Source: Setoptus koraiensis (lineage: Eukaryota > Arthropoda). Taken from it: a stretch of DNA of 64,000 bases. The position numbers were made by a program, and so were the translations under genes. The notes under the pieces were generated by a model, which saw only the letters and a list, made by a program, of their open reading frames with translations, was not told the DNA's origin and did not search any database. Of this stretch, positions 24,250 to 35,042 are shown piece after piece. The DNA lies in NCBI GenBank assembly GCA_048013815.1, contig CM106585.1:18600001-18664000 (forward strand), in the 5' to 3' direction. Positions within the stretch are counted from its first letter, which is position 1. Each line of letters starts with the position of its first letter.

Positions 24250-25393
24250 ATTAGCGGCTAGATTAGTGGCCACTCGCGCGGGCCGCTAATGATAGCAGAG
24301 CAAACCGATGAAAGTGAGCGCACCAATAAAAGTCGCTCGCCTGAATTATCTGGCCGCGCTGCGTTTATCGGTTTTATCGTGTTTGCGTCGGTCGTTTATG
24401 AACTGCCATGAATGGGAAACATAAATGCATAATAATAAAACACAAAAACAAAAATATGGCAAGAATGTAAAAATATGTGCGAGACAGCGCGCAAAAACGT
24501 GCAAAAATGGGAAAAGTGTAAAAATATCACAATCACTTTGCGTATGAATACAAAATGGCAACAGTGCACAAACTTTGGCTACAATGGCCGCACAATGGTG
24601 CCGACACAAGCAACCGTCTGAGCGCCGATCCAATGACAGGCGGCCAATTAAACACGCCAATTCGCTCATTATCTGTCTATTATCTGTCTATCGGGCCGGC
24701 TCGTCGTGGGCTAGGCCGACAGGCGACGAGCGGCTGACGGCTGGCGGCGCTGGCATGCGCGAACACAAGCCGCCACAAATATCATATTTGAAATACGATA
24801 AAAATAAATTTTTATGGTATTTTATTTTTTTAATTTCGACCGCTTTGTTTTCGGCCTCCTCGCCGTCGGCCCGGCGGTTCGTTCAGTCTTGCGGCGGCCG
24901 TTCGCCGGGCCGCCCGCCCGACCGCTGGCCCGGCCGCTCAGCTGACTCCGTCGCCCGACAAGCGTGAGAGCCGAATGTTGGCACCTTGTCGCCGGGCACA
25001 GGTGCTGACATTCGAGCCGAGCCGAGCGATAAATGCCAATAGCTTCGGCCGGCCACGCTGGCACCTATGCAAATTGGGCCCAGCGAGAGCAAACAACGGC
25101 GACAATCACGTGACGTCGGCGCGGCAAACAATGGCATATCGCACCACATACGCATGCGGTCGGGTAAACATGCGGTCGGGCAAACATGCCTGTCGAGCCT
25201 CTGTTTGCCTTGCTCTCGCCCCATTCGCCTTAGTTGGCCTGACAGCGACCTACTTGTCGCGCTTGTCGCACTTGTCGCCACTGTTGCGACTGCGGCCCCC
25301 GACGCCACAACCCGACGCAAATCGACGCACGCCGACGCACGCCGACGCATGCCGACGTGAGCCGACGCAAGCTGCGAGAACACCCCGGCCACC

Positions 25394-25428
25394 TATAAAT
25401 AGCGACGGCTCGGCGCGCTGGCCCGTCA
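25394..25428 (+). promoter_or_regulatory. TATA box and initiator of the secreted-protein gene
   Basis: TATAAATAG at 25394-25402 lies about 30 bp before TCACACT (A at 25428), a reasonable arthropod-type initiator, and about 125 bp before the start codon at 25524. The spacing is what a focused TATA promoter should have; its activity is inferred. Confidence 0.65.
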
Positions 25429-25523
25429 CACTAACACACCGATCACTTGCACGCATTATCGATCGAAGCGTCGGATAAATCAAATTTGGCCCCATTTTCA
25501 GTTACCCGATTGAAGCAGCTACA

Positions 25524-25871
25524 ATGTTCAAGTCAAACACAAGCGTCCTACTGCTGGCTCTGGTGGCCGGCCTCGTGCTACTAAACGTTTGCTCGTGCCA
25601 GTCGGACGACGCGCCGTCCGATAATGCTGATACCGCGCCCGAGCAGGCAGCCGCCGATGAGCAGGCCGCCGCCGATGAGCAGGCCGCCGCCGACGAGCAG
25701 CCCGGCCGCGACAGTCGCCGGGACCCAGAGCAGGACGAGGACGACTTGCCAGGCGGATTAGATGACTTGCTCGACGACGAAGACCTAGACATGATGGAGG
25801 AAAGTTACGACGAATTCGAGGCCAACATGGCTCGCTTTTTGTCCGAACACTCGGGCCGAGGCAAAAACTGA
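25524..25871 (+). CDS. small secreted acidic protein of unknown function
   Basis: Single exon, 115 aa, not recognised. The N-terminus is a clear signal peptide: basic MFKSN, then hydrophobic VLLLALVAGLVLLNV, then a Cys/Ser cleavage region ending about residue 25. The mature part is strongly acidic, with three tandem AAADEQ units (18-bp DNA repeat, 25641-25700), a dibasic SRRD site, an Asp/Glu-rich LDDLLDDEDLD segment, and a short basic tail ending HSGRGKN. It has its own TATA box and a poly(A) signal about 190 bp after the stop, an organised unit inside an otherwise gene-free desert. Third codon positions are GC-rich, like the surrounding DNA. It might be an acidic secretory or cuticle-associated protein or a peptide precursor; the sequence does not decide. 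Confidence 0.7.
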   Translation: MFKSNTSVLLLALVAGLVLLNVCSCQSDDAPSDNADTAPEQAAADEQAAADEQAAADEQPGRDSRRDPEQDEDDLPGGLDDLLDDEDLDMMEESYDEFEANMARFLSEHSGRGKN

Positions 25872-26061
25872 GCCCGCTCACCGGACGGCCACAGCATCGA
25901 GTCGTAATGACTCGCGTCAATTAAGCGACCATCGGTTATACAAATATCCGGTGTGCGTCAGTCAGGTTATGCGATCATCATCAGTATTTGAATTTAAGCA
26001 ATTACCAGAATTATCAGCAATTATTAGTTTTAGTGGTAAACTAGTAGCGGAGAGCACTAGC

Positions 26062-26067
26062 AATAAA
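26062..26067 (+). terminator. poly(A) signal of the secreted-protein gene
   Basis: AATAAA 190 nt downstream of the stop at 25869-25871; the transcript would be about 650 nt. Confidence 0.65.
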
Positions 26068-26170
26068 ATATATAAATAGCCCTAAATGTAGAGCCGCATG
26101 TCAACACGTACAAAGTTTACGCCGGTTTGTTCAATTCGCGCAAATCAGTCAATCATATTTATGCCATTCA

Positions 26171-26242
26171 TTAGCAGTTAGCAGTTAGCAGTTAGCAATT
26201 AGCCATTAGCAATTATCAATTAGCAATCAGCAATTAGTAGTA
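26171..26242. repeat. degenerate 7-bp repeat (TTAGCAG/TTAGCAA)
   Basis: About nine imperfect 7-bp units just downstream of the poly(A) signal of the secreted-protein gene. Confidence 0.8.
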
Positions 26243-26936
26243 GTCAGTAGATAGTGAAATCATCATCAGAACGGAGTACAACGAGCAATTAACATATCCA
26301 TTCTCAACATGTTAAATTGAATATCAACATTGAATTTGAATAAATGCAAACGGCCACAGTTTGCGTCACTTGGGCCCGCGTCCGATGCGCATCATTATTT
26401 ATACATCATTCATTCATGTTGGCTCACAAATTGTGATCGGTCGATCACAGCTTGTGATTTGCGAGTGCCGCTAATCACAGTTGCTGCTGGCGACAGTGTC
26501 GCGTCGCGCCGCTGGCCGCGCCAACGGCGACAAGTTTGTTTTTGGTTGTGTCGCGTTGGTGGTTGTGGTTGTTGTGGCTGTCGTTGATGTTGGTGGCGGT
26601 TGCTGTCGAGTGCGAGCCGTCGAAATTGCCGGCGAGCCGCCGAAATTGCTGGCCAGCCGAACGCGAGGCTGGACTCACTGGAAACAGACGAAAACAAAGC
26701 GAAAGCAAACGACGGGCAACTGTTGCGACGTAGCGCAAATGTCGTGTCATTATCAACTATTACATAATAATGACTACAATGCCAGCAGTGACATGTGTCA
26801 CTCGCTCACTGCTCACCTGTCGCAGCTGTCCGATTGGCGAGCTAGCTCGCTTGCAGTAGGCGAGCATGAGTGTATTTGTTGGCCAACAAACACTTTTGGC
26901 TTACGCAACAATTGTCCAATGATGCTCGCCTTGTCA

Positions 26937-27062
26937 CCTGTTGTCGCTGTTGCTGTTGTTGTTGTTGTCGCTGTTGCTGTTGTTGTTGCTGTTGTTGTTG
27001 TTGTTGCTGTTGTTGTTGCTGTTGTTGTTGTTGTTGTTGCGGTTGTTGCGGTTGCTGCTGTT
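26937..27062. repeat. TTG/CTG-rich tract
   Basis: About 125 bp of alternating CTG and TTG triplets. Read on the minus strand it gives a poly-Q frame, but there is no flanking homology, start context or splice structure to support a gene. Confidence 0.85.
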
Positions 27063-27281
27063 GCCCTTTTGCAACGGCTGACAGTGACGCTTCGTCGATC
27101 GCGCTGCCCAGGAGCTGCGACACAACAAAAACAAGAACAAAAAATTGTCATGGGCACCACGATTGGACATTGGGCGACGCGACGGTGATGATGCCAGCGC
27201 TGGTTTGGTCTTTCCATGGCAGTATCGAGCTGGCAGTGTCAAGCCAGCAGTTACGTAAGCCATGGTTTTGCGATACTTGGC

Positions 27282-27320
27282 GCCAAACAGTGACAACAAT
27301 ATTGTGTGTCACTGTTTGGC
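27282..27320. repeat. 39-nt hairpin
   Basis: GCCAAACAGTGACA (27282-27295) is exactly complementary to 27307-27320. The loop ACAATATTGTG is itself mostly self-complementary. Confidence 0.92.
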
Positions 27321-27687
27321 TGTGACGCACAATATGCACCTGAGTAGGTCGGCCTGGGCATTTTGGGTAGAGCGGCAACGGTAGCGACGGCAACAATGGC
27401 AGTGGCGACAGTGACAGTGGCAATCATAACGCATGGCACATGTAATGACAGACGACGACGACCGCTAATTACAACTTTGGGCGACCTGCCGACTCGCTCA
27501 CAAAGCCAGCCAGTCGCTCGCCAAACTCGTCGCCGCCGGTGACGATGACCTGTTGCCGTTTAGTCTGCCGACACCAGTTATGTAAGAGCGCCATAACGGT
27601 GCCAGTTGAGCGGCTCTAAAATTACTTTCACTGCTTGTGCCGGGCATCGGTCGCCCTCTAGCGTTGAGTGCGCTGCATCCATTTTAT

Positions 27688-27729
27688 CAAGTGAACCAAC
27701 CGTTATATTTATAACGGTTGTTTCACTTG
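27688..27729. repeat. 42-nt hairpin
   Basis: Arms of 19 nt (27688-27706 and 27711-27729) with a single mismatch flank the loop ATTT. Confidence 0.92.
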
Positions 27730-28660
27730 TTGCGCGTCGAGTGCGTGTGTGTGTCGCTTGCAGAGTGTGTGTGTTGCGCAATAAATGAGGTTTCGCACTT
27801 GCGCTGGCAGGCAACGCGGCCCGCCGACAACAGGAACCCGAAATAGCGTCTCGAAACGTTTAGCTGATGTGTCACAGCTGATACAGGTGACAATTGACAG
27901 ATCTCGTCAGCTGTCAATTGGCATGAGTGTTTCCTGCCGGCCGACAGCGCCAACGCCAAGCGATCGCTCTTGACTCTTGATCTTGGCATTATTGTCAGAG
28001 TGTGTGTGTGTGATGCAATAGTCAGCTGACGCAAGCAATAGTCAGCTGACGCAAGCAGTAGTCAGCTGACACGAGGGCCGGTGCGCATCTCACAACAGTG
28101 ACACAACAGTGACACACACTCATTTCACCAGCCGGTGTGTCATGTTAAAATGAGCTGGACGACACTGGCCACACATTGCACAACACACACATTGCATATG
28201 ACAAACACATTACGTAACAAGCGCACACATTACGTATTGCATGCGCAAGGGTGGCCGGTGGCTGGGGTCAAGTGGGCCGCTCGTGACCTCTGGCTGTGGC
28301 TCATGACAGTTGCATCATGATATGTGGCGATGACAAACGGCAACGGTTCTGAGTGCGCGATCTGAAAAGTTGAGCCAGCGAGTTTGTTGTCAAAAGTGAA
28401 ACTTGTTGCCATAGTGACACACAACAGACTCTGTTGAGCGCAGCAATGGCGCCAAAATCGGTCCAGCCGGGCCGGGCCGAGCCGAGCCGAGCCAGGCGAT
28501 CAGCTGACGCGAACGGGCTCGAAAGTCGTCGACTTGGTGGCCGAGTCGGCCGGGCCAGCCAACGGGCGAGTCGGGCTCACGGGCAAACTTGATCACACAG
28601 TTAGCTGACAGCCGATAAGTGTTGCGCAACGGCAAGCGCCGATCAAGTTTGAGCCCGTTC

Positions 28661-28721
28661 GTTGCAGCCGATACCTGAGTTGCCAGCCGATACCTGAGTT
28701 GCTAGCCGATACCTGAGTTGC
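28661..28721. repeat. 19-bp tandem repeat, three copies
   Basis: AGCCGATACCTGAGTTGC occurs at about 28666, 28685 and 28704 with little change. A separate triplicated motif with GTCAGCTGAC lies at about 28019-28070. Confidence 0.9.
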
Positions 28722-30424
28722 CTGGCTGCACGGTGAGCTTGATGTGAGCCCGTGTCTCTGGCAAGCGATACCAGAGAGCTGAGCAGCGAGTTCGAGTGTC
28801 GGGCACTGGATAGAGTCGTTGCGCGATAACGGCGACGGCAGCGACAGCAACAACGACAACAACAACAGCGACAACAACAACAGCGACAACAACAACAACG
28901 ACGATCGACCGGCGGATACGACGGACAACAGCACACAAGCCGAACAGAGCCGAACAGAGCCGATTGTAACGTTATCAGGTTGCCGTGAATGGGAGTCATT
29001 GACTCGTCTCGACCTCTACCAATGTCCGCGCTTTTGTTGTTGATTGCGTATAGTTATCGGATACTGACGCTGTCGCTAAACGTCGAACCGTCTACAGCGA
29101 AGCGGATTCTCATTCAGTCGTTTCGTTCATTGTCAGTCGTTTGTTGCTGGCCAGTGCGCTCGTGCCAAAACGGCGCCCCCTTTCGTGCACCATTTCGCCA
29201 TTTGGGCTTGTGTTGTTGGGCTTGTTGTGTTTGTGCCTGTTGGGGCCCACGGAGCCAGAGCGATCGAGCGGGCAACATGACTGTCGGCTCGGGTGCAATA
29301 TTACGGCGACCTGATGCCGGTTGATGGGGCTCGCACAGGCGTTGTGTTACATAATACAATGCGGTGCGTAATTTAATTATCGCCTGATTATCGCCTGCAC
29401 AGCACAGCACGCACTGCGTCAGCAGTCCGCACAGCAGTTTGCACACCGTTGGCCCGCAGTGGTCAGCGAGCTCACCTGTCCACCCGTCCAGCTTGCTCAA
29501 CTGTCCGCCGGGCTCACCTGTCCGCCGGGCTCACCTGTTCACCTGGCCCGGCTGCTCGCCTGTTGCTCGCCTGAGCCGGGAGCAAGGCGACATGGACCAA
29601 TGAGGGCCGTGTGCGGCACGCATAGTCGTGCTCGCGGGAGCATTGTGGTGCGGCCGCCACTGGGCAAATGTCAAACAGTGCGCTGCAGCGACAACGACAG
29701 CAGAAACAGCAACAACGACAACAACAACAACGACAACAGCAACAACGACAACAACGACAACAACAACAACGACAACAACGATGGCAAAGACCGTGAACCT
29801 TGCACCAGTTGTGCATTGTCGCTGTCGCTGTCGTAATAAGTTATATAATAAGTTGTAAGCGATTTCTACACAACATAACACAGCGCAACGCAACATTTTT
29901 ATTTGTCATTTTATTTGTGCCAGCACCGGCTAACCGCTGTTAGCCGTAACTAGCAATGTTATACTGGCAATGTTATACTGGCAATGTTATGGCTGTAACT
30001 ATATTTGTTTAGCTTGTACAATTTATTACAAAGCGCAACAGTGCAGCGCGCTGCATGTTTATGTATGTTTGTAACGTCAGTCGGTCGGTCGGCCGCCGCC
30101 GCCGAGCTCGCTTGCCAACAGTAGCGAAACGTTAATGTTTGCCGTGTGTCTCGCTGCCGATTCAACGATTCAACAATTCATTTATTCAGCCATTCAGCCA
30201 TTCAGCTATTCAACAATTCAGCTACCCAGCTACTCGGCTATTCGGCTGTTCAGCCATTCGGCGATTGGCATTCGCGCTGGCGAGCGCCTGTTGCTGCGAC
30301 TCGAGGCTCGGCTCTCGGCTGTGACTCGGGGCTCGGCTTCGGCCGTGGCTGGCCGGCCGGCCGCCACTGCACACTCACACGACCAGTTTTGAGTTTTGTG
30401 CCGGCCCGGCCGGAGAGTTTTTCA

Positions 30425-30447
30425 CATCGGCGCCAGTGGCGCCGATG
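30425..30447. repeat. GC-rich hairpin
   Basis: Perfect 10-bp arms CATCGGCGCC with loop AGT. A second hairpin (CTCACAA ... TTGTGAG) follows at about 30451-30470. Confidence 0.88.
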
Positions 30448-33400
30448 CGAGCTCACAATTTGTTTGTGAGTTACAAATGTCAACACACGAATATTGGTAA
30501 TATGGGCGCACGAATGTTCGTAATATCGGCGCCGTCGGGTCACCTGATCCACGAGCGTCCGCAGGCAGCCCGCAAGTCAAACAGACCCGTCAAAACAGAC
30601 CCGTCAAAACAGATCCGTCAAACAGGCCAGTGTCAACAGTGCAACCATCGCGTATATCGTCATGCACACACTGTTGATATATCGTTTGCTATTACTTAAT
30701 AGTTTGCCATTATTTAATAGTTTGCAGCGCAAAGTTTGTCGCTGGCAGCGCTCTTGCGCGTCTGCCAGTCCCCCCGCGAGGTGTCGCTCCAAGTGGGGCC
30801 GTCTCGCCAGTGGCCAGCGCCACATGCCGAATGCCGAATGCCGGATGCCGAATGCATCCTTGCCGGCGCCAATCGGCAGCGCTAGTGGGCCAGTTGGCGC
30901 GCCGGCAAATGGCAGGCGCACATTAATTATTAATAACAACAATTAATGTGTAATATTACGACAAACGGAACGCACGCTCGTCGGCTGTCACCTGTCGAAC
31001 GCATGCCCGCGGCCGGTGTTTGGCTTGCTGAGCGCACCTGTGAGCGCTGTTTACAGGTAATGCCACACTGATGTGAGCCGGCCAGCCAATTGCGTCACAC
31101 ACAATCAGCCAACACAAACAAACTGAGTGTGTGTATGCCAATACAATGATGTAATGCGAGAGATGCGTTCGGCACTCGATCAATTGAGCATTGTGCTGTC
31201 AGCGGCGCTACCTGAGCGACTTGACAGCGCTCAGCGACAGCTGTCAGTCGGTGGGCCGCTTCCAGTGCTCGTTGTTGGCGCCGTATGGGGGGGCTTGCTC
31301 TCGCTGTTACCTGTCGAAGCTGCTGGCCCCGCACACACAACCTTTCTGTCGACTGTCGGCCGCCGACTGTCGGGCCCGTCGGGTCCGCCGGATCCGCCGG
31401 ATCTGTCGGCGGCGTCGGTAGCGTCGTTGCCATATACGGCTGCCGTTTGTCTGCAGCGCTGTCAATTATTTTTGTGTCAATTATATCAGACGCGATCATC
31501 GCCGACGCTCGTGACCATCATCGTTTCATGTGCCCGTAACCGGCAACATGAGCGCCCCCTTTTTATTGCGCCACGTTACACCTTGTTGTGCCTCGTTATA
31601 CCTGTCGAGCTAGCAGTGCCCAATATAGTGTGTCTATACTTGTGGGATATTATCATCAGACAGAGGGATGTTATTGTTGGTTGTTTGGGGTTATTTTTTC
31701 ACTATCGTCGCTCTCGTCGCTGCCGTCGCTGCCGTTGATGGGGGACGCATTCTGGATTTATCTTGTCGCTTGCTGTTGATTTTGTGCATGTTTGTCGTGT
31801 TGCTGTTTGCTCGCTAACCCGACACTGGCTTTTCGTCGGCTGCCGCTGACCTGCTTGCAACATATTGCAGGCCGACATTATTATTGTTATTGTTGTTATT
31901 ATTATTATTATTATGCAACAGCAAACAATAATTGATTATTTATAACGAGATTTGCCAATCGCTCATCGTGCCATCATCATCGCCAGCCAACCAACAAACA
32001 GCTGCTCGCCGAGCCGATGATACATGATCGACATAATACACAGACAATCGGCATAAACACATAAATACGTAAATATACGTAGATCGTCATGTGCATGCCA
32101 TGCATGTGATAATAGAGGCCAATTCAAACAATTAGCATATGAACTCTTTCGCTAGCTCTACCTTACATTATACATTGTCTGCTGTGAGTCGATCGGTGTC
32201 GAACTGCCACCAACAAGTTGCCGCCTGACACACCTGAGTTACCTGTAGTTGGCCCGGCACATGACACTTGTCGGCAACTTGTTGTTGACATCCATCCGAG
32301 CCCAAACGGCCTCGTTGCACCATTCTCAACCACTCTCAACCATTCTCAACCGTCAACGAGACGACAAGAAACGATCCCAAACACAATGCTGGTTTTGGTT
32401 GTTGTCCGGCCGACTGTGTTGTCGCGCCGGCCCCGGTGCGTTGCGCAACAAGCCAATGGTCCATTACATAATGGGTGCGCTGACACGACACATTACGTAA
32501 TAGTGTCTCACACTGTGTGCTGGCTCCGCTTGCGATGGCTTCAGGGGCGATCGGTGCCGATCCGGCCACGACACACGGTACGGCACACACACACGCACAC
32601 ACACGCACACACACGCACACACAAATGAGTATGATGAGATAATCTCTGTCCTCTCTACTGACACAACACTAATCTCTGCTCACGGTGCAACGGCATAATC
32701 ATATGCAAATGTATTCATGTTCGCTCTATATCAAAATGGCAAGATCAAGAGGTGAACTTGTCGTGCCGTGCTGTACGTTATCTCGTTCTGTCTATCGCAC
32801 CCTTAATTGCGCAATCATCAATGTAACAACCAGAACATTGCGCAATAGAGCAGGGACAGAGCATCGGAGTTGCTGGTCACTGTGACAATCTGTTTGCATA
32901 TCAATTAAGCGTTGGCAATCGTCGATTATCCGGCACAACAAGTGCAATTGTAACTGTATCACGAAGAACAGTTTCCACGAACATGATGCACATTGCTCGC
33001 AACTTGCGGCTCACAACACTGATAAATCACCGCCGGTGGCAACACGTTCTCCGTTATTACACATCCATGTATATATCCATTACACATTTATTATACATCC
33101 GCATTGCACAAGTGCCAGCGAGCGCGCTCTCGGAGCCCCCGTTTCGCTCGCTTGTCATTTGTTTCATTTGTTGTCGTTTGGCGGTGCACTCTGGCTTCGT
33201 TGTTGCTCTCGCCTTCGCAACGCTTTCAAAGGCACCTGCAATGTTCTGTTTACATAATCTCAATTATAATCACCAGCCAATTACGTGATCAGCTCTCGCG
33301 CTTGATTGCCTTGGTCACACACTTGTTGTTTGTGTTGCGCTGTTTGCGCTGGTTGTGTGGCACAATCTCGGAATCAATATGATTTTGTTGGGTGGGTATT

Positions 33401-35042
33401 CGCTCTGTCGGCGTACCGATTCAAACAAAATTAATTGCGTCCACAGCGCCAATAGAAGTGAGCGATTTATCACGATAGGCCCAGTTCATAAAGGCACCGA
33501 GTGCGTGTTGTTTCCTTGATATTATTAATTATCACACTTATTACGTAACTGCGAATCACACAATCAGTGTTTGTCTCACGGATCCCAACAAATCAAAAAT
33601 TCGCTCTCTCTCGCTCTGTCTGGCAAGCTGCATGCCAGCTCGTGGCTGATGTAAACAGAAACGAGTCATCATCAACCGAACGCCATATCACACCGACAAA
33701 TAAAAAGCGAGAACACACAACAAGAAGCAGTAGCAGCTTGATGAATGTGTGACAGTTTTACTTGCTGTCATTCATACATCATGGCACGACAAGGTCCCCA
33801 TATCACGCTCTTCACTCGAATTTGTGCCTTTGACAATCCTCCATATAAGCTGCTTCTTGATGGTTGCGCCAGCCTTGATTGCAACTTATCGAATTGAGAG
33901 CTCTAAGGTCTCCCTTTCTCCCTTTCTCTTTCAATACATTACGCGCAATTCGTTCATTCACTTCTCCTGGAATAAAACAACTAATCCAACAATACGAGAC
34001 GACCCATATTAGTTAGCAAATAGTTGGCACCCAGCATGCCGTTAACTAACATTATGGACACCAATCAAGCTAGCCAAGCGACCAACTAACTAAGTTAACT
34101 GTCTGTATAAATTGAGCGCACACGTTTACGCAACCAATTTATAATGAATCAAGGTTATTACATAAAGAAACAGAGAAAGAAGTACCGGTTTGTGTGTTGT
34201 TCATTGCTATCATTCCCGTCTACTTATCTCAGTGTATCTATTAAGACAACCAACTTGCGCTATCGCGCGCATGATGAGAGACACAGACAAGAGATACAAG
34301 AGACTTTTTGGTGTTTGCTTAGACGTTTCCACAGAAATAACATGGCAACGTCGACTGGTGGTAGTAGTGGTGGTAGTAGTGATGGTTGTGGTGATCGTGG
34401 TAAATGCAACTTTTTATACACTCCAACAAGATTAAATAGACCGCTCTTTTTGGTCAGAATATTTATTTTTTATTTTTGTTGTTTTTCATATGGTGAAAGC
34501 TGATTATACAACGTTCAGTAATAATGGTGGTCGTAATAGTAGTTGTATTAGTAGTATCTTATGTTTCCCGTGTCTGTAAGCGCGACTTCTCTCGTTCAAC
34601 CCATTTTCACTAGTATGATGAGATTTTTGTACTTTATGGCGCGAGCGCAACAAATAAATGGAAAGAACGTCAATTCTGCCAGTTACTGATGCATAATTCT
34701 CTTATCTTTTGCTTTTTATCTCTTGTTTACATACACCACCATACGTTTGTACACCAGGCCACTGCGTTGTCTTGTTGCTGCTGCTGCTGCTATAACTCAA
34801 TCGTCGCCATGCTTGCTGTAGTTTTCTACCATGCTGTACACACAGAGATTGGCCTCCATTTCAATTGGTCCCCAAGCGAGATGGCTAGCTAGCTAGCTAG
34901 CCAGCCAGCCACCACCATCATCATTCATTATCCAAACGCTTTTGAATATATACACATTGATGATACACTTAGTTGTGTGCAAATAACAGATGCATATGTT
35001 TTTACAGTCTGTATATACATTTGGCACATGCGTTCAGGATTA

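Larger units (their letters stand above)
19501..25393. other. GC-rich low-complexity desert
   Basis: No gene with recognisable homology. GC-rich words (GCCGG, GCTCGCC, GGCCGGC) recur. Further content: a GGGCAGT repeat (about 19985-20016), TTG-rich tracts (20775-20870), an AC run (21659-21676), GA runs (21935-21962), a 17-19 bp CCCGTCGCGT repeat (about 23696-23762) and GCGTCTCCCATGG repeats (about 23757-23824). Long frames open on several strands reflect composition, not coding. Confidence 0.5.
26090..35042. other. gene-free repeat-rich region
   Basis: About 9 kb in which I find no supportable gene. GC-rich simple sequence continues to about 31.6 kb, then composition becomes ordinary. It holds hairpins at 27282-27320, 27688-27729 and 30425-30447, TTG/CTG runs, GAC/AAC runs (28840-28905, 29690-29790), a 9-10 bp degenerate repeat (about 30165-30262), AC runs (about 32585-32622), and GCTAGCTAGC/CCAGCCAGCC near 34880-34910. 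Confidence 0.5.

Noticed and set aside
26813-27217. Poly-Q / poly-T frames on the minus strand
   Set aside because: Simple TTG/CTG tract without coding flanks.
31127-31738. 203-aa open frame
   Set aside because: No homology or motif recognised, compositionally biased, with competing frames; no promoter or poly(A) structure.
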